A DNA stretch of 64,000 bases from Oligoflexus sp. Lineage in GTDB: Bacteria > Bdellovibrionota_B > Oligoflexia > Oligoflexales > Oligoflexaceae. The stretch is taken from positions 1-64,000 of the forward strand of contig JACMPP010000020.1 in the NCBI GenBank assembly GCA_014377445.1, written 5' to 3'. Below the pieces are notes generated by a model. The model worked only from the letters and a program-made list of their open reading frames with translations, was not told the origin of the DNA and ran no database searches. The position numbers and the translations under genes were made by a program. Position 1 is the stretch's first letter, and every line of letters begins with the position of its first letter. Shown here one piece after another: positions 25,236-34,322 of this stretch.

Positions 25236-27130
25236 GCAACCTCCTCAAAATCAGATGAAATCACGACTAGCGTTGCATCGTCAGGCAATGGCGTGTTGTT
25301 ACGGAACTCTTCCATATCCAACATGATGCGGTCGCGGAAGAGAACCGGGCTTAAATTCATGTTCTTTTGAACCGATTTCTCAAGGTTACGCATGCCCCAT
25401 TGCTTCAGATCAGGGTTGAAGCATTCGACGATACCATCGGTGTACATGACCATGCGATCGCCTGGCATGAATTCGTCTTCGGAGTTCTGATAAACAGTAT
25501 CCGGATCAAAGCCGAGGGGTGCTCCGTTCTTTTTGATATCGCTTAGAATGATGTAAGGCTTAGCCTTGCGTTTCCCAGTCTTGAGACGCACGTCTTCGAG
25601 ACTCTGGGGAATGATAAGGGGGAAGGGATGCCCACCGTTACTGTAGACTATGGTGTTCGCTTTGGTATCGATGATACAAGCAAAGAAGGTCATGCAGAGT
25701 TTGCCTTTCAAACTGTCATAGAGTGCGTTATTGAGGAGACTTAAAACCATCGCGGGCGTAATGAAGTCGGACGCGGTTGTGGCTGGCAGCTTGCTACACA
25801 AGTGACCTGTCGCGTACGCAATTGCGGTTACAAGGGCAGCCGGCAGACCGTGGCCCGTGGCATCGCCGACGAGAAGCATGTGCGTGTTGGGAGCGATCAC
25901 ATAGTGACCCCAGAAGTCCCCTCCACACTCCGAAGCCGAGCGATAGCTGGAAGCCAGGACCATCGCACCTTCCTGAGAGAATTCCTGTGGAATGAAACTA
26001 CCCTGTACTTCGTTCGCAACATTAAGTTCGTTTTCGAGACGAACCATGTCTTTTTCATGATTTAAGAGGGTCGAAAGCTGGCCAGCCATCGCATTAACGG
26101 AATCACCAAGTTGCTTGATTTCGTCATTCCCACTGACTACGATCTTGGTATCGAATTGACCTTGAGCAATGGCTTCGGTCGCGAGGGTCACTTTTTCCAG
26201 ACGGTTGATGAGAGCTTCGGCACTGAAGAAGCTAACCAAAACCGCGATCAGAAGGATAAGAGCCGCCCATTTTGCAGTCTGTAGGATCTGATAGCGAAGC
26301 GGGGCAAAGAGAATATCCTCACGCTGCTGAAGAATGAGGGTCAAACCGGAGACCGGAAGCCGGTAGTAAGATCCTTGCCAGGCCACCTTTTTGCTGTCCA
26401 AAAAGCTGCCGAAGAAACCTGAGTTGAGTTCAAGTTTCATCATCTGATCGAAGCGTCTCAGATTTAAGACCTTGGTTAGATCCGCGGGAGGCGCTTTTCC
26501 AGCCAGGAAATCCTGCATGGATTCTGTGAGGATGACCGTTTTCATGCCGTCCTGAAGGTTCAACTGAGCGGAAAGCGGAGCCTTGTACGCCTCGACGACG
26601 ATCCAAAAGAGTTTGCCTTCAGAGACATTGATGGGAATACCTCGAGCCATGCGAAGCACGTCTTTGCGGGGGGCGATGTCGACGAAGAAGAGTCGATCCG
26701 GATTCTTCTCACGAGCCTTTTCCAACCAGGATTGTGCGAGTTCGGTGCGCTTGGGGTTTTCCTTGCTTTCATCTTTTGCATAGCTGTTTTTGAGGATCAA
26801 AACCTTCTTGTCTTCCAGGAAGACGTCGCCAGCCGTGAAATCCTTTTCAACATCGATCAGACGCTGAAGTTCTTCCATAGCCTGGGATTCGGGCATCGGG
26901 TAGATACCTTGGAGAAGGTAGACGGTTGAGAGCGCCCAGCGTTGAATGATGCCATCCAATTCGCCGCCGATCTTCTCACTCGTTTCGATCGATGAGCTAC
27001 GGAAGCTCGACTCGAGAAGCTGCGTGAGGACTCGCGATTGCAATATACTCATTGTCACGATCGTCGCAAACGCGAGAACGAAGGTCATGATGAAAAATTT
27101 AACTCGTAAGGAGGCTGTTAACCACTTCAT
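25232..27130 (-). CDS. Membrane sensor PP2C/SpoIIE-type serine phosphatase with HAMP domain
   Basis: Signal-transducing phosphatase, probably acting on an anti-sigma-factor antagonist or similar phosphoprotein. 632 residues: helix ~10-30, extracytoplasmic sensor ~31-285 (Cache-like by position), second helix ~286-305, HAMP ~306-360, SpoIIE phosphatase ~380-630. Metal-site motifs are ECGGDFWG (~401-408), VGDATGHGLPAAL (~421-433), and MYTDGIVE plus LPDDATLVVI near the end. All acidic metal ligands appear intact. Its start is 15 nt after the barrel gene's stop. Confidence 0.93.
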   Translation of the reverse strand: MKWLTASLRVKFFIMTFVLAFATIVTMSILQSRVLTQLLESSFRSSSIETSEKIGGELDGIIQRWALSTVYLLQGIYPMPESQAMEELQRLIDVEKDFTAGDVFLEDKKVLILKNSYAKDESKENPKRTELAQSWLEKAREKNPDRLFFVDIAPRKDVLRMARGIPINVSEGKLFWIVVEAYKAPLSAQLNLQDGMKTVILTESMQDFLAGKAPPADLTKVLNLRRFDQMMKLELNSGFFGSFLDSKKVAWQGSYYRLPVSGLTLILQQREDILFAPLRYQILQTAKWAALILLIAVLVSFFSAEALINRLEKVTLATEAIAQGQFDTKIVVSGNDEIKQLGDSVNAMAGQLSTLLNHEKDMVRLENELNVANEVQGSFIPQEFSQEGAMVLASSYRSASECGGDFWGHYVIAPNTHMLLVGDATGHGLPAALVTAIAYATGHLCSKLPATTASDFITPAMVLSLLNNALYDSLKGKLCMTFFACIIDTKANTIVYSNGGHPFPLIIPQSLEDVRLKTGKRKAKPYIILSDIKKNGAPLGFDPDTVYQNSEDEFMPGDRMVMYTDGIVECFNPDLKQWGMRNLEKSVQKNMNLSPVLFRDRIMLDMEEFRNNTPLPDDATLVVISSDFEEVA

Positions 27131-27144
27131 AAAACCGTCCTAAA

Positions 27145-28752
27145 TTACCAGGTAACGGAAAAGCCAGCACCGAGATACGTCACGTTATAAGAAGCACCAC
27201 TGGTCGTCGTGCTTGTTGCCAGGTTCAGAGAAAGTTGTGGGGCAGCCTCCTTTTGCAAGGTCACCCAATCGATGTACCCAAAGGCCACTGCACCGACGCG
27301 CAGTCCACCAAGAGTTTTGAACATGTCGTAGGACAGATCCGCTCCCGCTCTCTGGTTTGAAATCTTGGTTGGGTTCGATTTTGCCAGGACATAACCGGAA
27401 AGATGGTTGCTTGCCCATACCTTCAAACGGTAGCTCAGCGATTCCAGTTCCCAGGAGAATTCTCCGCCGAGATCGATCTGACGGGAAAGCTTGAATTCGG
27501 CGACCGTCGCAAATTCCAGGTTTTCGGAGGCATTGAGAGGGAAGTAGGCGTCCAGACTCAGTACCCCGATTTTCGGTGTCGCCTTGAAGCGCGTGGCAAA
27601 ACGATCAATCGTCTGCGGTGTGCCGAGAGTGAAAGACCAGCCTGTTTCCACACGCGTCCAGGTATAAGAATAAGTTTCAACACCCTCTTTAACTCCAAGG
27701 CGGGGTGAGAATTCGACTCCGAAGGTAAAGCCGTCCAGCATGCCCTTACCAACGTCGGCAATGACTTCAATCTTTGCGGCGTGGCTGACAACGGTCGTTC
27801 CCTTAGGGAAAGGAATACCGTAGCGGAAGGAAAAGGTGTTGGACTTCAAACCTTCCAGCACATATTTTTCAAGGATACTGTTATTGGACTGTCCCTCACG
27901 CAAGGTGAGGAAGGCAGGATCAGGCTCTTTCTCCAAGGGGTTATAAATTTCCTGGGCCCAGAGTCTCATCTTGCTTTGACGTGGGGTATTGACCCAATGC
28001 AATTCAAGGGGACCACCACCTTCACGATCAAAGTTCTTATTCGAGTCATCACCGACGACGGGCTGGGCGACGGCGAACAGGGTCGGGACCCAGGTCTTCT
28101 GCTCAAGGTTATAAGCTAAAGAGAAGAGACCGATTTTGTGCGGGGGATTTATGACATTCATCATAGCGGGCTGAAGGGGGTTTAGCTGCCATTGGATATC
28201 GGTTTTATTGAACATTGCGCTCCAGCCCATGGGCATGGCGCGATAGATCTTATTGATGACATAGAACTTGGGCTCAGGATAGGCAAAGAGGAAGTCAGGG
28301 GTGAGCTGCTTCGGAAATTGAACGGATCTTAGCAGAACCGGCTCTGTCTTCTTCCCTTTGGGTTGGAAATAGATATCAAGGGCAAAACCCTCGCTTTTCC
28401 AAGTGAAGATGAAATGCCAGGGATCGTTGGCGGGAGAGACTTCATCCAGGGATTTAACATAATCCAATGATTCACATTCGATTTTGCTAAAGACGCCTCG
28501 GCCCTGAGGTCCTTTGCCAACCAGGAAGTTTGATGAGAAATCTTCGCAGAAGTTTTCCCAGTCCTGGCCCAAACGTTCTCGGAAGGCTTTGGGGATGAAC
28601 TTTTCATCTGCTCTGAAGGATAGAGTCATGCGACCCACCTTCATAGGTATCTCCTTAGCAGTCAGCGACCCGCAGAAGAACAGGGCGAAAAATATCACCA
28701 ACGCCCTTCCGATTTGTCTGCTGCACCTAGTTGGGATGCTGTACTTCAGCAT
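27145..28752 (-). CDS. Outer-membrane beta-barrel-like exported protein
   Basis: I chose the ATG at 28752 (535 residues) because a signal sequence follows it directly (ALVIFFALFFCGSLTA) and a G-rich site precedes it. The mature protein alternates polar and hydrophobic residues in long strands, particularly from ~300 on, and ends in YLGAGFSVTW, a terminal aromatic residue as in BAM-dependent barrels. N-terminal ~200 residues may be a periplasmic domain. Family unknown. It heads the operon with the SpoIIE phosphatase and an exported protein. Confidence 0.7.
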   Translation of the reverse strand: MLKYSIPTRCSRQIGRALVIFFALFFCGSLTAKEIPMKVGRMTLSFRADEKFIPKAFRERLGQDWENFCEDFSSNFLVGKGPQGRGVFSKIECESLDYVKSLDEVSPANDPWHFIFTWKSEGFALDIYFQPKGKKTEPVLLRSVQFPKQLTPDFLFAYPEPKFYVINKIYRAMPMGWSAMFNKTDIQWQLNPLQPAMMNVINPPHKIGLFSLAYNLEQKTWVPTLFAVAQPVVGDDSNKNFDREGGGPLELHWVNTPRQSKMRLWAQEIYNPLEKEPDPAFLTLREGQSNNSILEKYVLEGLKSNTFSFRYGIPFPKGTTVVSHAAKIEVIADVGKGMLDGFTFGVEFSPRLGVKEGVETYSYTWTRVETGWSFTLGTPQTIDRFATRFKATPKIGVLSLDAYFPLNASENLEFATVAEFKLSRQIDLGGEFSWELESLSYRLKVWASNHLSGYVLAKSNPTKISNQRAGADLSYDMFKTLGGLRVGAVAFGYIDWVTLQKEAAPQLSLNLATSTTTSGASYNVTYLGAGFSVTW

Positions 28753-28800
28753 TAGTCCCCCGACTTTGTCAAGGTTTGCATCGTCTGCCTGATTCCGAAG

Positions 28801-28913
28801 CCTTTGAATTGCAAAGGTTTCTAATTCAAATATCATGAAAAATCAAATGAAGGTGTTCCCATTGAACACTTTCATATTTAGTTATCGGTGACTTATAAGT
28901 TTTTATGAGTCAC
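28801..28913. promoter_or_regulatory. Three perfect or near-perfect dyads in a divergent promoter region
   Basis: CCTTTG-AATTG-CAAAGG (28801-28817), GTGTTC-CCATT-GAACAC (28853-28869), and GTGACTTATAA with TTATGAGTCAC (28888-28913, one mismatch). The first two share a 6-5-6 geometry. They lie between the SpoIIE operon and the FecR gene and are candidate operators. Confidence 0.45.
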
Positions 28914-28985
28914 GACTTAATTTTTCTCATTCCGTGCCGAAGCGAACAATGAATACCTCTGGCGTTTTAGACAAGGTGTAGACCA

Positions 28986-30587
28986 ATGTCGAAAAGATGG
29001 AAAATTTTCTGGATCGTATGGCTGGCATGTTTAGCGCCAGTTCTATACAGCTTACTGCATGAAGGCGAATCCCACCTTGCGGGCGGTAAAGCTATCGCCC
29101 GTGTGGAAAAGATTGAAGGCAACGTCACCGTCCGATCTGAAAGCCAAATGATCTGGCAAAAGGCTGTGCCTAACCAAGAACTCTATAATAACGATTTAAT
29201 ATCGACCGAGAATAAAAGTACCGTAAACATCGTCTTTGACGGTGGTCGCAAGCTTCAACTCAGCCCAGGTTCGGTCGTTAAACTCGGTTTGCCATCCCCT
29301 TTATCGAAAGATCATGAGGTTTCCGTCTTGAAAGGCCGCTTGGTCGTCAAAGCCGAAGAACCCAAAGCTGATGAAAAACCAGGCAGCAAAGGCGCAAAAG
29401 ACGCCGAGGAGGATCCACGACTCATCCTCAAGACTACCACTGAGAAGATCATAACCACACCCTCGAAACCTCAAACGGTTGATGTTTCCCCAAAAGTTGC
29501 TGATAAAACTGTGGCTGAAGCGGTAACGTCTCTCGAAGCCCTTAAGAAATTGAATCTCGGCGACAGCATGAAGCTCTCAGCACTGACGCCCCTAAAAGAG
29601 ATCTGCCCCCCCCCCCCAGCACCCGTGCCGCTTGAACCTGAGCCCCTTGCTGATAAAGAGGCAGAAAAAGCCACTGTTCCCAGTTTTGATGCGGGTCTAC
29701 TCCCCCAGATTCAACCCCTGAGTGGTGAGTTCTGGACTGCAGAGCCGATGAAAAAAGTCACTGACCAGGCGCTTCGTCTGGATATCGATCTTCCGGTGAA
29801 GATGCCCAAAGACCTGAAGGATAAGTGGAAGGGTATAGTCAATATCTCAGGACCCAACGGTCATATCCGCATCGACGGTAAAGTCGCAGGGGGGCGCAAG
29901 AAGCTTAGCATTACGCTCAAAGACCTTTTAGCGGCTCAAGTCATCAAAGATATCAATCAGGCGTCCTTCGCCGTAAATGCCGGCTATTCCGTGGAATCGC
30001 CGGCATTCAACGATGCGATCGAACACAGCTCACCGACGACCGGTGTCTACAGCCTCAGAAGCCTCGCTGAAGGTGAAGGTATTATGATCGGCTTTAACAA
30101 GCTCCAATCTCAAACCACGTCCGCTCCCTGGTACTTCGTCACTCCCAATGCGAACAAACGCATTTGGATCGGTGTGACCGAAGCCGAAGACCGCAGAAAA
30201 CTTTTCGGCGTCGTCCAAGGCAACAATGGTGAAGTCGCAAGAACCGATTGGCCTGGAATTCCAGCTCAAGGTGCATTTATTGTAAGAAAAGACAAAATCG
30301 TCGGCATCGTGGTCGCCAAAGATCTGAACGAAGGGGAGTGGGATAAAATCCGCAAACTCTTCAACGCCGATCTGATCTTCCGAGGCTCATCACAGTCTTA
30401 TATCAGCCGCGCGGGCTTCGACGTGAACGAAACCAACGAGAGAACCGTCTTCGCTCTAAACCGCGGTGAGTTTGTGGAAATCGATGTTTCCCTCCTTCGC
30501 ACCCGCCCATCCACAATGCGCTTCGTCCAAGGCCTTTCGACCTTCCTCTTCCGTGAGCAACCCCAGATCCTAAGCGTCGCTCGCTAG
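28986..30587 (+). CDS. FecR-domain membrane-anchored protein containing a poly(C) tract
   Basis: 533 residues. A membrane anchor or uncleaved signal at ~7-24 (WIVWLACLAPVLYSLL) is followed by a FecR domain (~35-105: ARVEKIEGNVTVR, NDLISTENKSTVNIVF, LQLSPGSVVKLG), an acidic/Lys linker, a Pro-rich stretch (~207-225) and an unrecognised C-terminal domain. FecR domains sense periplasmic signals or stabilise secretin-like assemblies. Twelve consecutive Cs at 29606-29617 encode CPPPP in frame; gain or loss of one C meets a stop soon after. Transcribed alone and ended by the terminator at 30609-30652. Confidence 0.82.
   Translation: MSKRWKIFWIVWLACLAPVLYSLLHEGESHLAGGKAIARVEKIEGNVTVRSESQMIWQKAVPNQELYNNDLISTENKSTVNIVFDGGRKLQLSPGSVVKLGLPSPLSKDHEVSVLKGRLVVKAEEPKADEKPGSKGAKDAEEDPRLILKTTTEKIITTPSKPQTVDVSPKVADKTVAEAVTSLEALKKLNLGDSMKLSALTPLKEICPPPPAPVPLEPEPLADKEAEKATVPSFDAGLLPQIQPLSGEFWTAEPMKKVTDQALRLDIDLPVKMPKDLKDKWKGIVNISGPNGHIRIDGKVAGGRKKLSITLKDLLAAQVIKDINQASFAVNAGYSVESPAFNDAIEHSSPTTGVYSLRSLAEGEGIMIGFNKLQSQTTSAPWYFVTPNANKRIWIGVTEAEDRRKLFGVVQGNNGEVARTDWPGIPAQGAFIVRKDKIVGIVVAKDLNEGEWDKIRKLFNADLIFRGSSQSYISRAGFDVNETNERTVFALNRGEFVEIDVSLLRTRPSTMRFVQGLSTFLFREQPQILSVAR
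29606..29617 (+). repeat. Homopolymeric C12 tract inside a coding sequence
   Basis: Twelve uninterrupted Cs. In the present length the 533-residue frame is open. With 13 Cs translation stops at TGA 29633-29635; with 11 Cs it stops at TGA 29719-29721. This is the classic form of a slipped-strand contingency locus. Confidence 0.85.
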
Positions 30588-30608
30588 GAACGCCTGGAAC
30601 CGATACTG

Positions 30609-30652
30609 AAAAAGCAAAAGATCATAGCCTCGGCCATGATCTTTTGCTTTTT
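30609..30652. terminator. Bidirectional terminator between FecR gene and kinase gene
   Basis: A 17-bp perfect stem (30609-30625 with 30636-30652) with A-tract and T-tract ends, loop of ten bases. Confidence 0.95.
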
Positions 30653-30670
30653 GCTCCCAGTCTCTCAGGA

Positions 30671-33403
30671 TCAAGCCGCCGTCACTCCAAAGAGAGACGC
30701 CGGAAACTCGACTATGAAGCGGAAAGGGACATATCGGGGAAGACTCCCCTCATCATAGCTATTTCTAGCTTCCATGCGGATCGTCCCACCCAAACGCTCT
30801 ATCTCGTGCTTTACAGCGTCCATGCCTATGCCCCGGCCTGAGAGCTGACTTAACTCCTTGGCCGTGGACACGCCTGACGAGAAGATCAATGAGAGCTTCT
30901 CGCTGAGAGCGAGTTCGGAGGGAGCTGCCGTCTTTTGCACAAGCGCCTCAATATCGATGCCCCGACCATCGTCTTCAATCACAATCTGGAGCCTGTTCGT
31001 GGCCCAGCTCGCATGAACACTGATCCGACCCGATCTATCTTTACCGACCTCAATCCGGGCGCGCGGCGCCTCGATTCCGTGATCGATTGAATTCCTCAGG
31101 ATGTGTCCGAGCGCATTGAGGAGCCCGGTTTGAAAAGAAGGCGTCAGCCAAAGGCCTTCGGGATATTGCAGGTCCAGCAGAGGCTGCGCTTTGCCTAGCT
31201 CGTCGGCGATCCGCAGAAGATCAGACTCAAGCTCCTGCCAGTGTTCGGCGAAGGAGCTGCTCAGGCGATTTTTAAGCAGCTTTTTGACATAATTGGTATG
31301 GATCGGATGGCCATCAATCCAGTTCTGAAGGAGGACAATATCCTCAGAAGCAAAGAGCAGTCGATCCTTCTGATGGTCACTCACGCCCCAGTAACGATCA
31401 TGAAAGGAAATAATAAGTTCGATATCGGCGGCCAAAGTTGTCAGCCCGATATCAAGGACGACGGAGAAATCAGCTTCCGCCTCACCATGCGTCTCCCGAA
31501 GATCGACGATGTTCTGTTCAAAGCCATGAACGTCCTTCGCGAGCTGAACAAAACCGATCTGACGACTATTGCCTTTGAGGGTGTGAAGAAGGGTGAGGAT
31601 CAGGCGAATATAGGATTGGTCGTCACTCGACATATTCATGGCCCAGACGCTCTGAATCGTACTGAGAGTTTCCTGAGCCTGGTCTATAAAGCTACAATAG
31701 CGGTAGTTCTTGGCCTTGGCCAGAGCGCTGATGAGCACCATCTCCTGTTCCTGATGGAGAGTTTGCTGGAGCAAATCCCTCAGCTCCGTCGTATCGCGGA
31801 CGATGATCAACATTTCTTCCACGATGCCGTCTTTTAGAATGGGGTGCCATTGAAAGGTCAGGACCCTGTGATCGTGCGTTTCCAGCTCGGTGAAGAGATG
31901 CTCGCTGTTGATTTCCCAGCTAATGGCATCTTCACCGATAATCGTCAGCAACACGGAAACGGCCATATCCAGGCTGCTACGTTCAATCGTTGTGTTGGAG
32001 ACCAAAAGGTCAGAGAGTTTATACCGCATCGCATCGGGAAATATTTCGTTCACGTATTTGGAACAATGCCCCTGAATGCGCAGGCTTTTGCCGATGGTAA
32101 AGAGACCTTCCGGAACATTATCCATAATGTTCCGGATCTGAAGCGTCTGCAATTCGACTTCATGCTGAAGATGTTCCGTCAGATGCTCCGCCCGTTCAAA
32201 GGCCTTGGCAAAACGTTTCGCCAGGATCTGACTTTGCAGAAAGATGAAGATCGCCCCACCAAAGTGCGAAATATAGGATGCGCTTCCGGATCGAGACTGC
32301 ACAACATCGATAACACCCGCGATAAGCGGAATAAAGGCACTCGCGAGCATGTAGCCCGCTCCGTCCTCTTTGAGGCGAACGGCCGCAAAGGTGATGTAGA
32401 CCATACAAAGAATATGAATCAGAACGTTGGCCTGAAAGTAGCCCACCCCCTTCGTGAAGAATACGGGCTCACAGAAGACCACGGTCATGAGCAGGATAGC
32501 GCTAAAGGTATGAAGCAAGACGTAGAGGGGTTTGGGTAAACGAGCAAGGGTAAAAGTGTGATGGAGAAAAGCCAGAAATGCCAGGCTTACCAGCGTCATC
32601 GAACCATACTCGACGCGCGTCACCCATCGGAAAAAGACTTCGCTGTCCACATTGTCGACAAAATAGGAAAGGAGATTCTCAATGCCTATCAATCGCAAAA
32701 GAATGGCGAGACAGGTCAACGCGAGAAAGAAAGCCGGCAAATCACTGCGGCGGCGCGCAAAGAGCATAAAGATGTAGAGCATGATGATGAGCATGGAACC
32801 GGCGATTGCAAAGTTCAAACCCGCCATGATATTGGCTTGAGTCCGCAACACGCCGATCTTCGAGATCTTCGGTGCCGTCCAAAAGCCGCCGTAGGTGCGA
32901 TGAAAGTTCGAGACGTTCATGACGAGGACCCATTGATCGCCTTCCTGCACCTGAAAATCGAGGACGTAACGCTTGAGAAATGGAATTTCAGATGCCGCAT
33001 CGATTCCGAGGCGACCGATGGCGAGACGCAGCATTCTGTGCGGATTGCCTTTGGGGACGAGGTAAGCTTCAAAAGCGCTTGTCACAAAATCAAAGGCGAT
33101 TTCATGCGAGCCCGGAGTGAGTGAGGGCAATTCCCGCCAATAGCTGGCATAACCGATGCCTGAGGCTAGCTCAGGGGCATTATCCTGCCGCCAGGTGACA
33201 ACGCTGCTCGAATGTCCGCCCGACGGCATGACAGCTCTTTTTGCAGTCTCTTCGCTGATGAATTGATGGGGCCACATATGGGCTTCGGAGAGTTCGATGA
33301 TCCTCTGCTTATCCTCCCGATCGGCGTTAGACGCATCCACTCCGGCCCAAGCAGGTTTGGCCGAAAGCAGGAGTGTGAACGTCAAGAGAAGGATTCGAAG
33401 CAT
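30671..33403 (-). CDS. 7TMR-DISM membrane receptor fused to Hpt and CheA-like ATPase domains
   Basis: 910 residues. Signal peptide (~1-20), extracytoplasmic sensor (~21-190, 7TMR-DISMED2-like), seven membrane helices (~190-390), a coiled coil, a PAS-like segment (~425-545, NIMDNVPEGLFTIGKSLRIQG), an Hpt domain (LLHTLKGNSRQIGF, acceptor His) and a C-terminal CheA-type ATPase with N box LGHILRNSIDHGIEAP, G1 IEDDGRGID and G2 LSGRGIGMDAVKHEIERLGG. There is no CheW-like P5 domain and no classical dimerisation His box, so phosphate goes onto the Hpt His as in CheA, but in a membrane-bound receptor. Gene lies 27 nt after rsmA. Confidence 0.87.
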   Translation of the reverse strand: MLRILLLTFTLLLSAKPAWAGVDASNADREDKQRIIELSEAHMWPHQFISEETAKRAVMPSGGHSSSVVTWRQDNAPELASGIGYASYWRELPSLTPGSHEIAFDFVTSAFEAYLVPKGNPHRMLRLAIGRLGIDAASEIPFLKRYVLDFQVQEGDQWVLVMNVSNFHRTYGGFWTAPKISKIGVLRTQANIMAGLNFAIAGSMLIIMLYIFMLFARRRSDLPAFFLALTCLAILLRLIGIENLLSYFVDNVDSEVFFRWVTRVEYGSMTLVSLAFLAFLHHTFTLARLPKPLYVLLHTFSAILLMTVVFCEPVFFTKGVGYFQANVLIHILCMVYITFAAVRLKEDGAGYMLASAFIPLIAGVIDVVQSRSGSASYISHFGGAIFIFLQSQILAKRFAKAFERAEHLTEHLQHEVELQTLQIRNIMDNVPEGLFTIGKSLRIQGHCSKYVNEIFPDAMRYKLSDLLVSNTTIERSSLDMAVSVLLTIIGEDAISWEINSEHLFTELETHDHRVLTFQWHPILKDGIVEEMLIIVRDTTELRDLLQQTLHQEQEMVLISALAKAKNYRYCSFIDQAQETLSTIQSVWAMNMSSDDQSYIRLILTLLHTLKGNSRQIGFVQLAKDVHGFEQNIVDLRETHGEAEADFSVVLDIGLTTLAADIELIISFHDRYWGVSDHQKDRLLFASEDIVLLQNWIDGHPIHTNYVKKLLKNRLSSSFAEHWQELESDLLRIADELGKAQPLLDLQYPEGLWLTPSFQTGLLNALGHILRNSIDHGIEAPRARIEVGKDRSGRISVHASWATNRLQIVIEDDGRGIDIEALVQKTAAPSELALSEKLSLIFSSGVSTAKELSQLSGRGIGMDAVKHEIERLGGTIRMEARNSYDEGSLPRYVPFRFIVEFPASLFGVTAA

Positions 33404-33430
33404 GAAGGGGACATTCTCCGTTTTGGAGGA

Positions 33431-34249
33431 TTATTTTTCGTTATAAATCCAGCGAGTGAGCTCCAGATACTCGTCGGGACGAATGGCATCCGGTCGTCGA
33501 TTGAGATCGATGGGACAGTTATCCAAACGATCGTCCATCACAAACTGTTTCAGCGGGTTTCTCAGCTTTTTGCGTCTCTGCGCGAAACAGGCTCGACATA
33601 CTTTTTCCACTTTGCGGAGCATTTCGTCCGAGAGGATGTCAGCGCGAGGCTTCAAAGTGATGATCGCACTGTCTACTTTGGGAACAGGCGTAAAGCAGGC
33701 CCGTTCAACCTTACAATCTATAGTAACCTGAGAGCGGAGCTGGGTATAGACCGAGAGACTGCCGTAATCCTTAGTCCCAGCAACACCTGCCAGTCTTTGC
33801 GCAAATTCAAGCTGCACCAAAAGCTTCACGCCTTTCACATGCTGCAGGTAGGGGAGAAGCCACAAGACGATCGGCGAAGAGATCGCATAGGGAATATTAC
33901 CTACAATCGCAGTGGGTTCTTTGGAACTGCGGAGCCAGCTGCCCAGATCGAAACGAAGAACGTCTTCGTTTATGATCTGAAATTGTCCTGGATATTCAGC
34001 GGCTCCCACCTTGAAGTAATCGGTGAGCTTTTCGACAAACCTATCGTCTTTCTCAACTGCTGTCAGCTTCCAGGGTTTAGCCATCAGTGCGCGCGTGAGA
34101 ATCCCTCCGCCCGGGCCAATTTCGAGAACGCGGCTGATGCCCCATTCCTCGATTCCTTCGGCAACCTTAATCACCGGCCAGTCCGTGCGAAGAAAGACCT
34201 GGCTCAACGATTTCTTTTGGCGAGGATTACTATCCCGATCGTAACTCAT
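33431..34249 (-). CDS. rsmA: 16S rRNA (adenine1518/1519-N6,N6)-dimethyltransferase
   Basis: Dimethylates two adjacent adenines in helix 45 during small-subunit assembly. 272 residues; QVFLRTDWP near the start corresponds to the family's QNFL box, SAM motif I is VLEIGPGGGILT, motif IV is GNIPYAISSPIV, and the C-terminal region has VPKVDSAIITLKPR and FAQRRKKLRNPL, diagnostic of KsgA/RsmA. GGAG-containing site upstream of the ATG. Between tsaD and the kinase gene in a minus-strand run. Confidence 0.95.
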   Translation of the reverse strand: MSYDRDSNPRQKKSLSQVFLRTDWPVIKVAEGIEEWGISRVLEIGPGGGILTRALMAKPWKLTAVEKDDRFVEKLTDYFKVGAAEYPGQFQIINEDVLRFDLGSWLRSSKEPTAIVGNIPYAISSPIVLWLLPYLQHVKGVKLLVQLEFAQRLAGVAGTKDYGSLSVYTQLRSQVTIDCKVERACFTPVPKVDSAIITLKPRADILSDEMLRKVEKVCRACFAQRRKKLRNPLKQFVMDDRLDNCPIDLNRRPDAIRPDEYLELTRWIYNEK

Positions 34250-34322
34250 ATCGAAACGCTCCAGATGGACAGGGAGAATTGGAAAAAAAGACTCAACGAA
34301 AGCTTAAAGGCTGGCAATTCAT

